This document shows, piece after piece, positions 50,905 to 62,754 of a stretch of 64,000 bases of DNA. The stretch comes from Saccharopolyspora erythraea NRRL 2338 (GTDB lineage: Bacteria > Actinomycetota > Actinomycetes > Mycobacteriales > Pseudonocardiaceae), in contig NC_009142.1 of assembly GCF_000062885.1 (NCBI RefSeq), positions 4,143,584-4,207,583 on the forward strand, given 5' to 3'. Position 1 is the first letter of the stretch, and every line of letters starts with the position of its first letter. The notes beneath the pieces are model-generated. The model did no database searches, was not told where the DNA came from, and worked only from the letters and a program-made list of their open reading frames with translations. A program made the translations under genes and the position numbers.

Positions 50905-52236
50905 ATGGAGATCCTGCTGTCGGCCCTCGGCCTTCTGTTCGTGGCATTGCTCACGCTCGGCACCGGCCTCGCCGTCGCCGCCGAGTTCTCCCTGACATCC
51001 CTGGAACGCAGCACGGTCGACGCGCACGCCGCGCAGGTCGGCGACCGGCGCGCCCAGAGCGTCCAGCGGGCGCACCGCACGCTGTCGTTCCAGCTCTCCG
51101 GCGCGCAGGTCGCCATCACCCTGACCACGCTGGTGACCGGTTACGTCGCCGAGCCGCTGATCGGTGAGCTGCTGCGCCCCGGTTTCACCGCGCTCGGCGT
51201 GCCCGAGTCGGCCGCGGGCGCGCTCTCGCTGGCGCTGGCGATCCTGCTGGCCACGACGCTGTCGATGGTCTTCGGCGAGATGGTGCCAAAGAACCTCGCC
51301 ATCGCCCGGCCGCTGGCCACCGCGCGCGCGGTCTCCGGCTACCACGCGGCGTTCTCGCAGATCTTCCGCTGGCTGATCGACGCGATGAACAACAGCGCGA
51401 ACTGGGTGGTGCGGCGCTTCGGCGTGGAGCCGCAGGAGGAGCTGCGCTCGGCGCGCTCCCCCGACGAGCTCGGCTCGATCGTGCGCTCCAGCGCCGAGCA
51501 CGGCACGCTCGACGAGGCGACCGCCGAGCTGATGGACAAGTCGCTGCGCTTCGGCGACCGCACCGCCGACGAGCTGATGACCCCGCGGATGCGGGTGGAG
51601 TCGCTGGCGGCCGACGCCACCGTCCTGGACCTGCTCCAGCTCGCGCGGCGCACCGGCTTCTCGCGGTTCCCGGTGCACGGCGGCGACCTCGACGACGTGC
51701 ACGGCGTCGTGCACGTCAAGCAGGCGTTCGGCGTCCCGGCCGACCAGCGCGACACCACGCGGATGGGGTCGCTGTCGCGCCCGGTGCCGACCGTGCCGGA
51801 AACCCTCGACGGCGACTCGCTGCTGAACCGGCTGCGCGGCTCCGGCCTGCAGCTGGCGCTGGTGGTCGACGAGTACGGCGGGACGGCCGGGATCGTGACG
51901 TTGGAAGACGTCGTGGAGGAGATCATCGGCGACGTCCGCGACGAGCACGACGGACGCGAGGCCGCGGCCGTTCGGCCGCTGGCGCGCGACTCCTGGATCA
52001 TCTCGGGCCTGCTGCGCGCCGACGAGCTCGCCGACGCCACCGGATTCGCGATGCCCGAGGGCGACTACGAGACCGTGGCCGGCCTGGTGCTGGCCGAGCT
52101 CGGCCGGATCCCCAGGACGGGTGACCAGGTCGAGCAGGGCCACTGGGAGCTGGTGGTGACCCGCATGGACCGGCACCGCGTCGCCGAGCTGCGCTTGACC
52201 CGCCGGGTCGCCGAGCACGAGGAGGTGTCCCGGTGA
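50905..52236 (+). CDS. Hemolysin/CorC-type DUF21-CBS membrane protein
   Basis: A 443-residue protein with an N-terminal DUF21/CNNM domain of about four spans (residues 1-170, with FGEMVPKNLAIA near 124), a pair of CBS domains (about 200-335; MTPRMRVESL, VVDEYGGTAGIVTLEDVVEE) and a CorC_HlyC C-terminal domain (about 350-440). Relatives export Mg or other divalent ions. ATG at 50905 is used, though GTG at 50902 is equally possible. The stop overlaps the next start as GTGA. It resembles the mycobacterial Rv1842c-Rv1841c pair. Confidence 0.9.
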   Translation: MEILLSALGLLFVALLTLGTGLAVAAEFSLTSLERSTVDAHAAQVGDRRAQSVQRAHRTLSFQLSGAQVAITLTTLVTGYVAEPLIGELLRPGFTALGVPESAAGALSLALAILLATTLSMVFGEMVPKNLAIARPLATARAVSGYHAAFSQIFRWLIDAMNNSANWVVRRFGVEPQEELRSARSPDELGSIVRSSAEHGTLDEATAELMDKSLRFGDRTADELMTPRMRVESLAADATVLDLLQLARRTGFSRFPVHGGDLDDVHGVVHVKQAFGVPADQRDTTRMGSLSRPVPTVPETLDGDSLLNRLRGSGLQLALVVDEYGGTAGIVTLEDVVEEIIGDVRDEHDGREAAAVRPLARDSWIISGLLRADELADATGFAMPEGDYETVAGLVLAELGRIPRTGDQVEQGHWELVVTRMDRHRVAELRLTRRVAEHEEVSR

Positions 52237-53282
52237 GCGACTCGCTTGCCATCGTCCTCGGCATCGCGCTGCTGCTGCTCAACGCGCTGTTCGTCGGCGC
52301 GGAGTTCTCACTGCTGTCCTCGCGGCGGGACCGGCTCGAAGCGCTGGTCGACCAGGGCGTCGCACGCGCCAGGACCGTCATCCGGGCGAACCAGGAGGGC
52401 TCGCTGATGCTCACCAGCGCCCAGCTGGGCATCACGCTGTGCTCGCTGGGGCTGGGACGGCTGGGCGAGCCCGCCGTGGCGCACCGGCTGGAGGTGCTGG
52501 TCGCGCCGTTGCGGATCCCGGGTCCGGTGCTGCACGCCGTGGCGTTCACCATCGCGCTGGCGCTCGTGGTCGTGCTGCACGTGCTGATCGGCGAGATGGT
52601 GCCCAAGAACCTCGCCATCGCCGACCCGGAGCGGCTGGCGCTGTGGCTGGTGCCGTTCCTGGTGGGCTTCGTCAAGCTCGCCCGCCCGTTCATCGCGCTG
52701 TTCAACATGATGGCCAACGCGGTGCTGCGGCTGCTCAAGGTCGAGCCCAAGGACGAGCTGGAGACCGCCTACACCTCGACCGAACTGGCCGAGCTGCTGG
52801 TGGAGTCCCGGCGCGAGGGCCTGCTGGAGCAGGCCGAGCACCGCAGGCTCGCCCAGACGCTGTCCTCCGTGGAGCACGTCGTGCGCGACGTGCTGGTACC
52901 GCTGGACCAGCTGACCACGCTGCCCGGCCACTTCACCCTGGGCGATGTGGAGCACGCGGTGTCGACGACCGGCTTCTCCCGCTTCCCGGTCCGCGGCCAG
53001 GACGGGACCCTGCTGGGCTACCTGCACATAAAGGACGTGCTCGACAAGGCGGGCGAGGAACCGGCGACCCCGGTCGACCCGGCGCGCGTGCGCCGGCTGC
53101 CGACGGTCCCCGCCGACGCCCGGCTCGACGAGGCGCTGACCTGGCTGCGCCGTGCAGGAAGCCACCTGGCGACCGCCGTGGACGCCACGGGCCGGCCGCT
53201 GGGCGTGGTGGCGCTGGAGGACCTGGTCGAGGAGTACGTGGGCACCGTCCGCGACGGCACCCACGTCCGCACCGCCGGGTGA
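52233..53282 (+). CDS. DUF21-CBS membrane protein (second of pair)
   Basis: A 349-residue relative of the previous protein, with the DUF21 domain (FVGAEFSLLSSRRDRLEAL near residue 20; IGEMVPKNLAIADPERLALW near 118) and two CBS domains (about 210-335; ALEDLVEEYVG at the end). It lacks the CorC_HlyC domain. Translational coupling suggests a heteromeric complex. Confidence 0.9.
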   Translation: MSDSLAIVLGIALLLLNALFVGAEFSLLSSRRDRLEALVDQGVARARTVIRANQEGSLMLTSAQLGITLCSLGLGRLGEPAVAHRLEVLVAPLRIPGPVLHAVAFTIALALVVVLHVLIGEMVPKNLAIADPERLALWLVPFLVGFVKLARPFIALFNMMANAVLRLLKVEPKDELETAYTSTELAELLVESRREGLLEQAEHRRLAQTLSSVEHVVRDVLVPLDQLTTLPGHFTLGDVEHAVSTTGFSRFPVRGQDGTLLGYLHIKDVLDKAGEEPATPVDPARVRRLPTVPADARLDEALTWLRRAGSHLATAVDATGRPLGVVALEDLVEEYVGTVRDGTHVRTAG

Positions 53283-53436
53283 CCCGTCCCGCTCCCGCCG
53301 CGACCACGCCACCGGCCGACGCAACGGCGTCGGTGCGGGAGCGCGGCGGGAGCGGGATGTCACGTGACGACATCACAATCCACCCCGATCGGCGGAAGAT
53401 TTCACACGACAGTGTGTCGTAAGAGATGATCGGCCG

Positions 53437-55023
53437 GTGTTCGTCCCGAATGACCTCACCTCCACCGGCGGCACTCGGGTGATCGCCGGTCGATACCGGA
53501 TGGACTCCAGGATCGGCACCGGCGCCATGGGCGCGGTGTGGGCGGGAACCGACGTGCTCCTGCACCGCCCGGTGGCCGTCAAGGAAGTCCGGCTCTCGCC
53601 GCGGGTGCCGGAAGAGGAGGCGGCCGAGTTCCGCGAGCGCGCGCTGCGCGAGGCCCGCTCGCTGGCCGTGGTGACCCATCCCAACGTCGTGATGCTCTAC
53701 GACGTCGCCGACGACGCGGGCGGCCCGTTCGTGGTGATGGAGCTGGTGCCCGCGGAGAGCCTGTCGAGCGTGCTCAAGCGCACCCGGCTGAGCCACGAGC
53801 AGCTGGCGGTGTTCGTGGACGGGGTCGCGGCGGCGTTGCAGGCGGCTCACCGCGTCGGCATCGTCCACCGCGACGTCAAGCCCGGGAACGTGCTGCTGGG
53901 CAAGCACGGGCAGGTCAAGCTCGGCGACTTCGGCATCTCCCGCAACGCCGCCGAGTCGACGCTGACCCGCACCGGGATCGTGCTCGGGACCCCGGCCTAC
54001 GTCGCGCCGGAGATCGCCCAGGGCGAGGCGCCCAGCCCCGCGGCCGACCTGTGGAGCCTGGGCGCGACGCTCTACTCCGCGGCCCACGGGCGGCTGCCCT
54101 ACGAGAGCGACAGCGACCCGCTGATCACCCTCAGCGCGATCATCCACGGCCCGGTTCCTCAGCACCAGATGAGCGGGCCGCTCGGCGAGGTGCTGAGCGG
54201 GCTGATGGTCAAGGACCCGGCCCGGCGGATGCCGCTGCACGAGGTCCGCCGCCGGCTGATGGGTCTGGTGCGCGACGCGGGGGAAGCGCCCTTCGACGCC
54301 GTCCTGGACCCGGCGGCGCCCGCCCTGCGCACGCTGACGACCCGGCCCGGCTCCGCGGAGGAGCCGCCCGGCTCGTCCGAACCGGCCTCCCAGAGCGCCA
54401 CCACGACGGCCGTCCCTCAGGAGCACTCGCGCCGGATGCGTCCGTGGGTGGCCGCCGCGCTCGGCGCGCTGGCCGTCGTGCTGGTGGTCGCCGCAGCGGG
54501 GGCGGGCTTCCTCTACGGGCGTTCAGGGACCCCCGGGCTCCCTCCCGGCGACGGCCAGGCCGGGCAGCCCCCGGTGGCCGACGAGCCGGACTCGGTCCCC
54601 GAGTCCGGAGACCCGCCCGATCCCTACGACGGGCTGGAGGCCGAGGCGAGCTCCGCGCGGTCGCGCGTACTGCCCGTCGCGGTGGCGGACGCCCCGAGCG
54701 CCGGTCGGTACGTCGGCTCCGTCGCGAACGGCGACTGGCTGCGCTTCGACGACGTCGACTTCGGCACCTCGCCAACCAGGGAGGTCTCGGCGCGTCTGGC
54801 GAAGTGGACCTCCGAAGGCGAGAAGGCCAAGATCGAGATCAGGGTCGACGACTACAACGCCCCACCGATCGCCAAGATCAACGTGACCCCGTCGGGCGGT
54901 GCCTGGAAGTCGGTTCCGGTCGAGATCCAGCCGCTGTCCGGCGTGCACGACGTCTACCTCGTCTTCTCCTCCGAGCAGGACGGCGGGTTCCTGAACCTCG
55001 ACTGGGTCCGGTTCGTCGGCTGA
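53437..55023 (+). CDS. Membrane Ser/Thr protein kinase with extracellular CBM6-like domain
   Basis: A 528-residue kinase. Kinase core (about 15-280): glycine loop IGTGAMGAVW, lysine in VAVKEV, catalytic HRDVKPGN near 147, DFGIS near 167, and APEIAQGE near 190. A disordered linker (about 295-330) leads to one membrane helix (about 335-358). Residues about 395-528 outside the membrane resemble a family 6 carbohydrate-binding module: GLEAEASS, SVANGDWLRFDDVDFG, and the ending HDVYLVFSSEQDGGFLNLDWVRF. This would sense a sugar polymer at the wall. GTG at 53437 is used. No partner phosphatase is nearby. Confidence 0.87.
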   Translation: MFVPNDLTSTGGTRVIAGRYRMDSRIGTGAMGAVWAGTDVLLHRPVAVKEVRLSPRVPEEEAAEFRERALREARSLAVVTHPNVVMLYDVADDAGGPFVVMELVPAESLSSVLKRTRLSHEQLAVFVDGVAAALQAAHRVGIVHRDVKPGNVLLGKHGQVKLGDFGISRNAAESTLTRTGIVLGTPAYVAPEIAQGEAPSPAADLWSLGATLYSAAHGRLPYESDSDPLITLSAIIHGPVPQHQMSGPLGEVLSGLMVKDPARRMPLHEVRRRLMGLVRDAGEAPFDAVLDPAAPALRTLTTRPGSAEEPPGSSEPASQSATTTAVPQEHSRRMRPWVAAALGALAVVLVVAAAGAGFLYGRSGTPGLPPGDGQAGQPPVADEPDSVPESGDPPDPYDGLEAEASSARSRVLPVAVADAPSAGRYVGSVANGDWLRFDDVDFGTSPTREVSARLAKWTSEGEKAKIEIRVDDYNAPPIAKINVTPSGGAWKSVPVEIQPLSGVHDVYLVFSSEQDGGFLNLDWVRFVG

Positions 55024-55086
55024 CCGCCCGCGGCGCCGCCCGGCGCCCGCTCGGCCGGGCAGCGGCCTGCACTACCCTGGCCTGCG

Positions 55087-56001
55087 ATGGTTGTGCTGTC
55101 CGAGGCGGAGTGGCGGGCCCGCGAGAGCGCCCACCGGGACCGGGTCCGCCAGTGGACGGGACCGCACCGGCAACGGCGCCACGACGGCCGCAAGCACCCG
55201 GTGCTGGACTTCCTGTTCACCTACTACTCGTTCCGCCCGTCCCGGCTGGAGCGCTGGCAGCCGGGCTTCGGCGTCGCGCTGGCCGGTGGTGAGCAGTTCC
55301 TCGCCCGTCGCGGGTACACCGAGACCGGCGACGGGGTGGCGCTGAGCCGCGAGACGATCACCGATGCCCGCCTGCGCACCGCGGAGTTCGTGCTCGGGCT
55401 GCTCAGCGCCACCGCCTCGCGGCAGCCGCGGCTCGGGTGCTTCGGGCTACACGAGTGGGCGATGGTCTACCGCACCTCGCCCGAGCAGATCCGCCACTCC
55501 GGCTGGCCGCTGCGGCTCGGGCACGCAGGCACCGACGAGGTCGTCGAGTCGTCGAACCTGAGCTGCACGCACCACGACGCGTTCCGCTTCTTCACTCCGC
55601 AGGCCCGTCCGCTCAACCCGCTGCAGCCCGAGCGGGCCGACCAGGTTCGGCTGGAGCAACCGGGCTGCCTGCACGCGAACATGGACCTGTTCAAGTGGAG
55701 CTACAAGCTCGACCCGTTCGTACCGGCCGAACTGGTCGCCGACTGCTTCGACCTCGCCGTGCGCGTCCGGGAGCTGGACATGCGCGCCAGCCCCTACGAC
55801 CTGAGCGAACTGGGCTACACCCCCGTCCGGATCGAAACGCCGGACGGCCGCGCCGACTACGTGCGGCTTCAGCGCGAGTTCGCCGAGGAGGCCGCGGTCC
55901 TGCGGCAACGCCTGATCGAGCTGTGCCGGGACCTGCTGCGCTGGGCCGAGGGCGCAGCCCCCGACGCACGGGCGCAGGTCCACGAGCCGGTGCATCGCTG
56001 A
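55087..56001 (+). CDS. Conserved actinobacterial protein, often annotated 3-methyladenine DNA glycosylase
   Basis: A 304-residue protein, PTYYSF-like: HPVLDFLFTYYSFRPSRLERWQPG near residue 38, then CFGLHEWAMVYR near 118, NLSCTHHDAFRFFTP near 157 and QPGCLHANMDLFKW near 196. The HxCxD-like motifs do not match the HhH or AlkA/Tag signatures, so the common annotation of this family as a glycosylase is weak. It may instead be a metalloenzyme (several His/Cys). ATG at 55087 is used. Confidence 0.6.
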   Translation: MVVLSEAEWRARESAHRDRVRQWTGPHRQRRHDGRKHPVLDFLFTYYSFRPSRLERWQPGFGVALAGGEQFLARRGYTETGDGVALSRETITDARLRTAEFVLGLLSATASRQPRLGCFGLHEWAMVYRTSPEQIRHSGWPLRLGHAGTDEVVESSNLSCTHHDAFRFFTPQARPLNPLQPERADQVRLEQPGCLHANMDLFKWSYKLDPFVPAELVADCFDLAVRVRELDMRASPYDLSELGYTPVRIETPDGRADYVRLQREFAEEAAVLRQRLIELCRDLLRWAEGAAPDARAQVHEPVHR

Positions 56002-56078
56002 CCGCCGCTCCGCGGACCTGCCGACCACAGTGGATGACGGAGCGCGCGCCACTTCCCACCCACTGTGGAAGCACGCCT

Positions 56079-56546
56079 TCAGTGCAGCGCCTTGGCGAAT
56101 GCGACGTTGACTTCGCCCCGCCCTGGCACATAGGAGGGGATGGAGCGGTACCCGGCGGTGCGGTAAAGCTGTAGCGCCTCGACGTTGCGCGTGCCGGTCT
56201 CGAGCCTGACCTCGAGGGCACCGCCCGCGCGCGCACTTGCCTCGAGCTCGTTGAGCAGGCGACGGCCGATGCCACGTCCGCGGTAGCCGGGCCGCACGAA
56301 CATCTTGCGCACCTCGGCGACACCGGGCTCGTAGGTCCGCACACCACCACATCCGATCGGGCGCTGCTGGGCGAAAGCCAGCAGGAACAGCCCACGGGGT
56401 GCAGCGAAGTCGGCAGGGTCGGCATGGGCGGGCTCCGCATGCCCGTACAAGGAAAGCTGTTCCGCGCGGAGTTCGCCGAGCAACTCGCACACGTGCTGGG
56501 CGTTCGCGGCCACGGCATGCAGGGTTGCGGTCACGCCGGCAACCAT
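56079..56546 (-). CDS. GNAT-family N-acetyltransferase
   Basis: A 155-residue protein with the acetyl-CoA-binding motif KMFVRPGYRGRGIGRRLLNELE near residue 82 (consensus RxxGxG/A), followed by ARAGGALEVRLETGTRN and LYRTAGYRSIPSY. It transfers an acetyl group to an unknown amine. The 77 bp between it and the preceding convergent gene contain an imperfect hairpin but no gene. Confidence 0.88.
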   Translation of the reverse strand: MVAGVTATLHAVAANAQHVCELLGELRAEQLSLYGHAEPAHADPADFAAPRGLFLLAFAQQRPIGCGGVRTYEPGVAEVRKMFVRPGYRGRGIGRRLLNELEASARAGGALEVRLETGTRNVEALQLYRTAGYRSIPSYVPGRGEVNVAFAKALH

Positions 56547-56644
56547 GCCGCGTCGTGCACTTCCATCGCATCAGCGGCCACGGCGGGCCTCGCCGCGGTT
56601 CGATGAACCGACCCGCCGACAGTCCGATGTGGACCCCGCCGCGG

Positions 56645-57412
56645 CTAGTCGAGGCGGAAGCCGAAGGGGAGCTCCAGGCGGTGCGCGGCGAGCAGTTCGG
56701 TGTCGGCCAGCAGTTCCCGGGTGGGCCGGTCGGCGACCACGACGCCGTCGTCGATCAGAACGCTCCTCGGGCACAGCTGCAGGGCGTAGGGCAGGTCGTG
56801 GGTGACCATCAGCATCGTCCTGCCGAGGCCGAGCAGCAGCTCGGCGAGCTCGCGCCGGGCGACCGGCTCGAGATTCGACGACGGTTCGTCGAGGACCAGG
56901 ATCTCCGGGTCGCACGCCAGGACTGTCGCCAGTGCCACCCGCTTGCGCTGGCCGCCTGACAGGTGCAGCGGTGATCTTCCCGAGTGCTCGGTCATGCCGA
57001 CCGCCGAGAGCGCGTCGTCGACGCGCTGCTCCAGCTGCGCACCGCGGAATCCGAAGTTCAGCGGTCCGAACTCGACGTCCTCGCGCACCGTGGGCATGAA
57101 CAGCTGGTCGTCGGGGTCCTGGAACACCACTCCGACCCGCCTGCGGATCTCCCGGACGTGGCGCTCGGTGAGCTCCAGCCCGCCGACCGACACCCGCCCC
57201 GCGTCACCGCGCAGCACACCGTTGAGGTGCAGCGTCAGGGTCGTCTTGCCCGCACCGTTCGGCCCCAGCAGCGCGACCCGCTCGCCGTGCGCGATGCTCA
57301 GGTCCACCCCGCGCAGGGCCTCGTGCCCGTCCGGGTAGCTGTAGCGCAGGCCCTCGACCCGCAGGGCGGTCGTGGCCCTGGTCTGCGTCGCCCCGTCGGT
57401 GGCGTCGGTCAT
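56645..57412 (-). CDS. cbiO: Cobalt ECF transporter ATP-binding protein
   Basis: A 255-residue ABC ATPase: Walker A GPNGAGKTT near residue 50, Q-loop VFQDPDDQLF near 93, signature LSGGQRKRVALA near 145, Walker B ILVLDEPSS near 168, H-loop MVTHDLPYAL near 202. The QDPDDQLF form is typical of CbiO/EcfA. It energises Co2+ uptake with CbiQ and CbiM. ATG at 57412 overlaps the cbiQ stop as ATGA. This is the last gene of a minus-strand cbiM-N-Q-O operon. Confidence 0.93.
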   Translation of the reverse strand: MTDATDGATQTRATTALRVEGLRYSYPDGHEALRGVDLSIAHGERVALLGPNGAGKTTLTLHLNGVLRGDAGRVSVGGLELTERHVREIRRRVGVVFQDPDDQLFMPTVREDVEFGPLNFGFRGAQLEQRVDDALSAVGMTEHSGRSPLHLSGGQRKRVALATVLACDPEILVLDEPSSNLEPVARRELAELLLGLGRTMLMVTHDLPYALQLCPRSVLIDDGVVVADRPTRELLADTELLAAHRLELPFGFRLD

Positions 57413-58173
57413 GCGGTCCACAGCGCGGCTCCCAGCACCAGCACGGCAATGGCGGGAGGCACCATACCCAGCGCCCACGCGGCGGCCGGGGTGCGGCCCG
57501 CCCGCGCGTCCGGCACGGCACCGCTCCAGCCGCGCGACAGCATCGCCAGGTGCACCCGTTCACCTCGCTCGTAGGACCGGATGAACAGGCTGCCCACGCC
57601 CCGCGCCGTGGCGCCGACCTGCCACAGGAACCGCGGATCGTGACCGCGCGCGATCCGCGCGACCCGCATCCGCCGGGCCTCCCCCACGACCACCTCGGCG
57701 TAGCGCAGCATCAGCGAGGCGATCGTCGTGAGCATCGCCGGTGCGCGCAGCCGCCGCATGCCCAGCAGCAGTTCGTTCGGCGCGGTCGTCGCGGCCAGCA
57801 GCAACGACGTCGCCAGGCCGAGCGTCCCCTTGGCCAGCACGTTCCAGCCCGCCAGCAGCCCCTCCACCGACAGCGCGAGACCCAGCACCTCGGTGCGGGG
57901 CCCTGCGGCGGTGAACGGCAGCAGGAACGCCAGCACGACGAACGGCAGCTCGATCAGCAGGCGGCTCGACAGCCACCTCAACGGCACCTCGGCCAACCTG
58001 GACAGTCCGAAAAGCAGGACGGCGTAGCCGGCGAACGCCCAGAACACCTGCCTGGGCGTGGCCACCACGCACACCACGACCAGCAACGCCGCCACGACCT
58101 TGACCTCCGGCGCCACGCGGTGCACTCGCGAGGGGCCGGGCAGGTGCAGGGCGCTGACGTGACCGGCGCCCAC
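57409..58173 (-). CDS. cbiQ: Cobalt ECF transporter T component
   Basis: A 254-residue membrane protein with about five or six spans. The coupling motifs are ALSVEGLLAGWNVLAKGTLG near 95-115 and MRVARIARGH near 165 plus ERGERVHLAMLSRGW near 200, the A-R-G type helices that contact CbiO. A GTG start at 58173 begins directly after the cbiN-like stop. Confidence 0.92.
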   Translation of the reverse strand: MGAGHVSALHLPGPSRVHRVAPEVKVVAALLVVVCVVATPRQVFWAFAGYAVLLFGLSRLAEVPLRWLSSRLLIELPFVVLAFLLPFTAAGPRTEVLGLALSVEGLLAGWNVLAKGTLGLATSLLLAATTAPNELLLGMRRLRAPAMLTTIASLMLRYAEVVVGEARRMRVARIARGHDPRFLWQVGATARGVGSLFIRSYERGERVHLAMLSRGWSGAVPDARAGRTPAAAWALGMVPPAIAVLVLGAALWTA

Positions 58174-58560
58174 TCAGTCCTCCCCAGGCGTGTCCCCGGC
58201 ATCCCCGCGGCCGCTGGTCCCCCGGCGCCGCAGGCCCCAGAACAGGGCGCCCGCGGCCCCCAGGGTCGCGACCACACCGATCGCGCCGGCGACACCGGTC
58301 AACCGGTCGTCCCCGCCGACGGTGTAGTCGGCCAGCGGCCCGTCCGCCAGCGGGTGGTCGGTGCCGTTCTGGGCGATGCAGTGCCCGTCGAGCCGTTCGC
58401 CCTGCTCGGTCTCGACCACCGTGCAGCCCTGCTGGGTGACCGCGTCCAGCCCGTCGGGGTCGGAGTCGGCGAAGTAGGACAGCACCGCCGCCATCAGCAG
58501 GGCGACCAGGCCGAACCCGAGCAGGAAACCCGCGCCGCGCTTGCGCGCCACAACCGTCAT
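58174..58560 (-). CDS. PDGLE-domain protein, CbiN-like
   Basis: A 128-residue protein with two membrane spans (about 10-30 and 88-110) and an intervening extracellular part with ADSDPDGLDAVT, the PDGLE motif of CbiN/NikN. It stabilises the metal-loaded CbiM. The ATG at 58560 overlaps the cbiM stop as ATGA. Its extracellular loop holds two cysteines (GCTVVETEQGERLDGHC) that could form a disulfide. Confidence 0.85.
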   Translation of the reverse strand: MTVVARKRGAGFLLGFGLVALLMAAVLSYFADSDPDGLDAVTQQGCTVVETEQGERLDGHCIAQNGTDHPLADGPLADYTVGGDDRLTGVAGAIGVVATLGAAGALFWGLRRRGTSGRGDAGDTPGED

Positions 58561-59252
58561 CGCGCCTTCTCCTCCACTGCTCGCGGCCGCGCTGTGCGCA
58601 GCAGGTGCACGAGGTCGGGCCGCGCGGCGGCTACAGCGCCCACGGTCGCCGCGGTGATGATGCCCTCGCCGATGCCGATGAGGCAGTGCACGCCGATCAC
58701 CGCCAGCGCCGCCGCGCCGGTGCCGTACCCGGCCGCGCCACCGATCGCGTACTCGAGCACGAACCCGCAGGAGGCCGCGACGGTGTTGACGAACGCCGCG
58801 GCGAAGGCCGTCACCAGCAGGCCCGCCCGGCTGCGCACGGCGAGCCGGCGCAGGGCCAGGGCCACCAGGTACCCGGTGGCCGTGCCGATCAGCGCCATGT
58901 TGGTGATGTTGGCGCCGAGCATGGTGATCCCGCCGTCGGCGAACAGCAGCGCCTGCACCACCAGCACGATCGACACGCACAGCGCTCCGACCCACGGTCC
59001 GGCCAGGATCGCGGCCAGCGCGCCGCCGAGCAGGTGCCCTGACACGCCCGGCAGCACCGGGAAGTTGATCATCTGGGCGGCGAAGACGAACGCCGCGACC
59101 AACCCCGCCATCGGCGCGGTCCGGTCGTCGAGGTCGGCGCGCGCCCGCACCAGCGCCAGGCCCACGCCCGCGATGGCCACCCCGCCGAACAGCAGCGACG
59201 TCGGCGCGTTGAGCAGCCCGTCGCTCATGTGCATGGCCAGCGTCGTGGTCAC
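58557..59252 (-). CDS. cbiM: Cobalt ECF transporter substrate-binding component
   Basis: A 231-residue membrane protein with seven predicted spans. Family motifs are MHMSDGLLNAPTS at the N-terminus, PGVSGHLLGGALAAILAGPWVG near 68 and HCLIGIGEGIITAATV near 185. Structures of NikM/CbiM show metal bound by the amino group of Met1 and by His2, so translation ought to start at ATG 59234. But GGAGG is placed for GTG 59252, six codons earlier. No cobalamin riboswitch is visible upstream. Confidence 0.92.
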   Translation of the reverse strand: MTTTLAMHMSDGLLNAPTSLLFGGVAIAGVGLALVRARADLDDRTAPMAGLVAAFVFAAQMINFPVLPGVSGHLLGGALAAILAGPWVGALCVSIVLVVQALLFADGGITMLGANITNMALIGTATGYLVALALRRLAVRSRAGLLVTAFAAAFVNTVAASCGFVLEYAIGGAAGYGTGAAALAVIGVHCLIGIGEGIITAATVGAVAAARPDLVHLLRTARPRAVEEKAR

Positions 59253-59413
59253 GCCCGCATTCCTCCCCGCTCACCGGCCGCCCACGTCGGACAGCCGCCG
59301 GCCGAGGATAGTTGCCATCGACACGTTCTGGCCAATCCCTGGCAGCAACCCGGCTCTCGAAAGCCCCAGCCCGCGAGAACACGGGCCATCGAGCACACCG
59401 GCCCCGAAAACGA

Positions 59414-59446
59414 ACCGCCCGCCCGGATGAGGTCCGGGCGGGCGGT
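59414..59446 (-). terminator. Terminator of the HesB-like gene
   Basis: A 14-bp perfect GC stem (59414-59427 with 59433-59446) with a 5-base loop; on the minus strand it is followed by TCGTTTT. It lies 15 bases past the stop of the minus-strand gene at 59461. Confidence 0.85.
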
Positions 59447-59460
59447 CGAGTCTTGTCGCG

Positions 59461-59730
59461 TCAGTCGCGGACGGCCAGGCTCAGCTCGCCGTTGTCGTCC
59501 CGCTCGGCGTCGAGCGTCTTGTCGTCCAGCAGGGACGCGGCCTGCTCCGGCAGGAACACCCGCACCCCGGACTCCTCGACGACCTGGTCACCCGCCTGCG
59601 GTTCCTCGGCGATGGAGGCCTGCAGGCCGTCGCCCGCAGGGGCGATCCGCAGGCCGGACCCCTCCGCCGAGTCGCCGCCGGCCAGGACGACCTTGATGAC
59701 CTCTGCGGCGCTCTCACTGATTGCGAGCAT
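59461..59730 (-). CDS. HesB/IscA-like protein without cysteines
   Basis: An 89-residue protein with the A-type carrier layout: MLAISESAAEVIKVVLAGGD at the start, GLRIAPAGD near residue 27 and an acidic tail. The three cysteines that bind the cluster in IscA/HesB (Cys, then CGC) are all missing; the whole protein has none. ATG at 59730 has AGGAG eight bases upstream. It stands alone with its own terminator, between gcvP and cbiM. Annotation as Fe-S assembly protein is therefore doubtful. Confidence 0.72.
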   Translation of the reverse strand: MLAISESAAEVIKVVLAGGDSAEGSGLRIAPAGDGLQASIAEEPQAGDQVVEESGVRVFLPEQAASLLDDKTLDAERDDNGELSLAVRD

Positions 59731-59798
59731 TGCTTTCACTCCTCTCGGAGGTGGTCACGTGAGTGACCCACCGTAGTGCATGTCTCCGAGACCGGCAG

Positions 59799-62696
<2,898 letters not shown>

Positions 62697-62733
62697 CGCC
62701 AAACCTCGATCTTTCGCGGCGGACACAGGGTTC

Positions 62734-62754
62734 GGCAGCACGGCGGGTGCTGCC
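62734..62754 (-). promoter_or_regulatory. Hairpin between the glycine riboswitch and gcvP
   Basis: GGCAGCAC and GTGCTGCC form an 8-bp stem with a 5-base loop, 38 bases before the gcvP start. Directly after the second aptamer, it may be the expression platform. Confidence 0.45.

Noticed and set aside
59253-59413. Possible cobalamin riboswitch upstream of cbiM
   Set aside because: I looked on the minus strand for the B12 box and conserved helices and found none.
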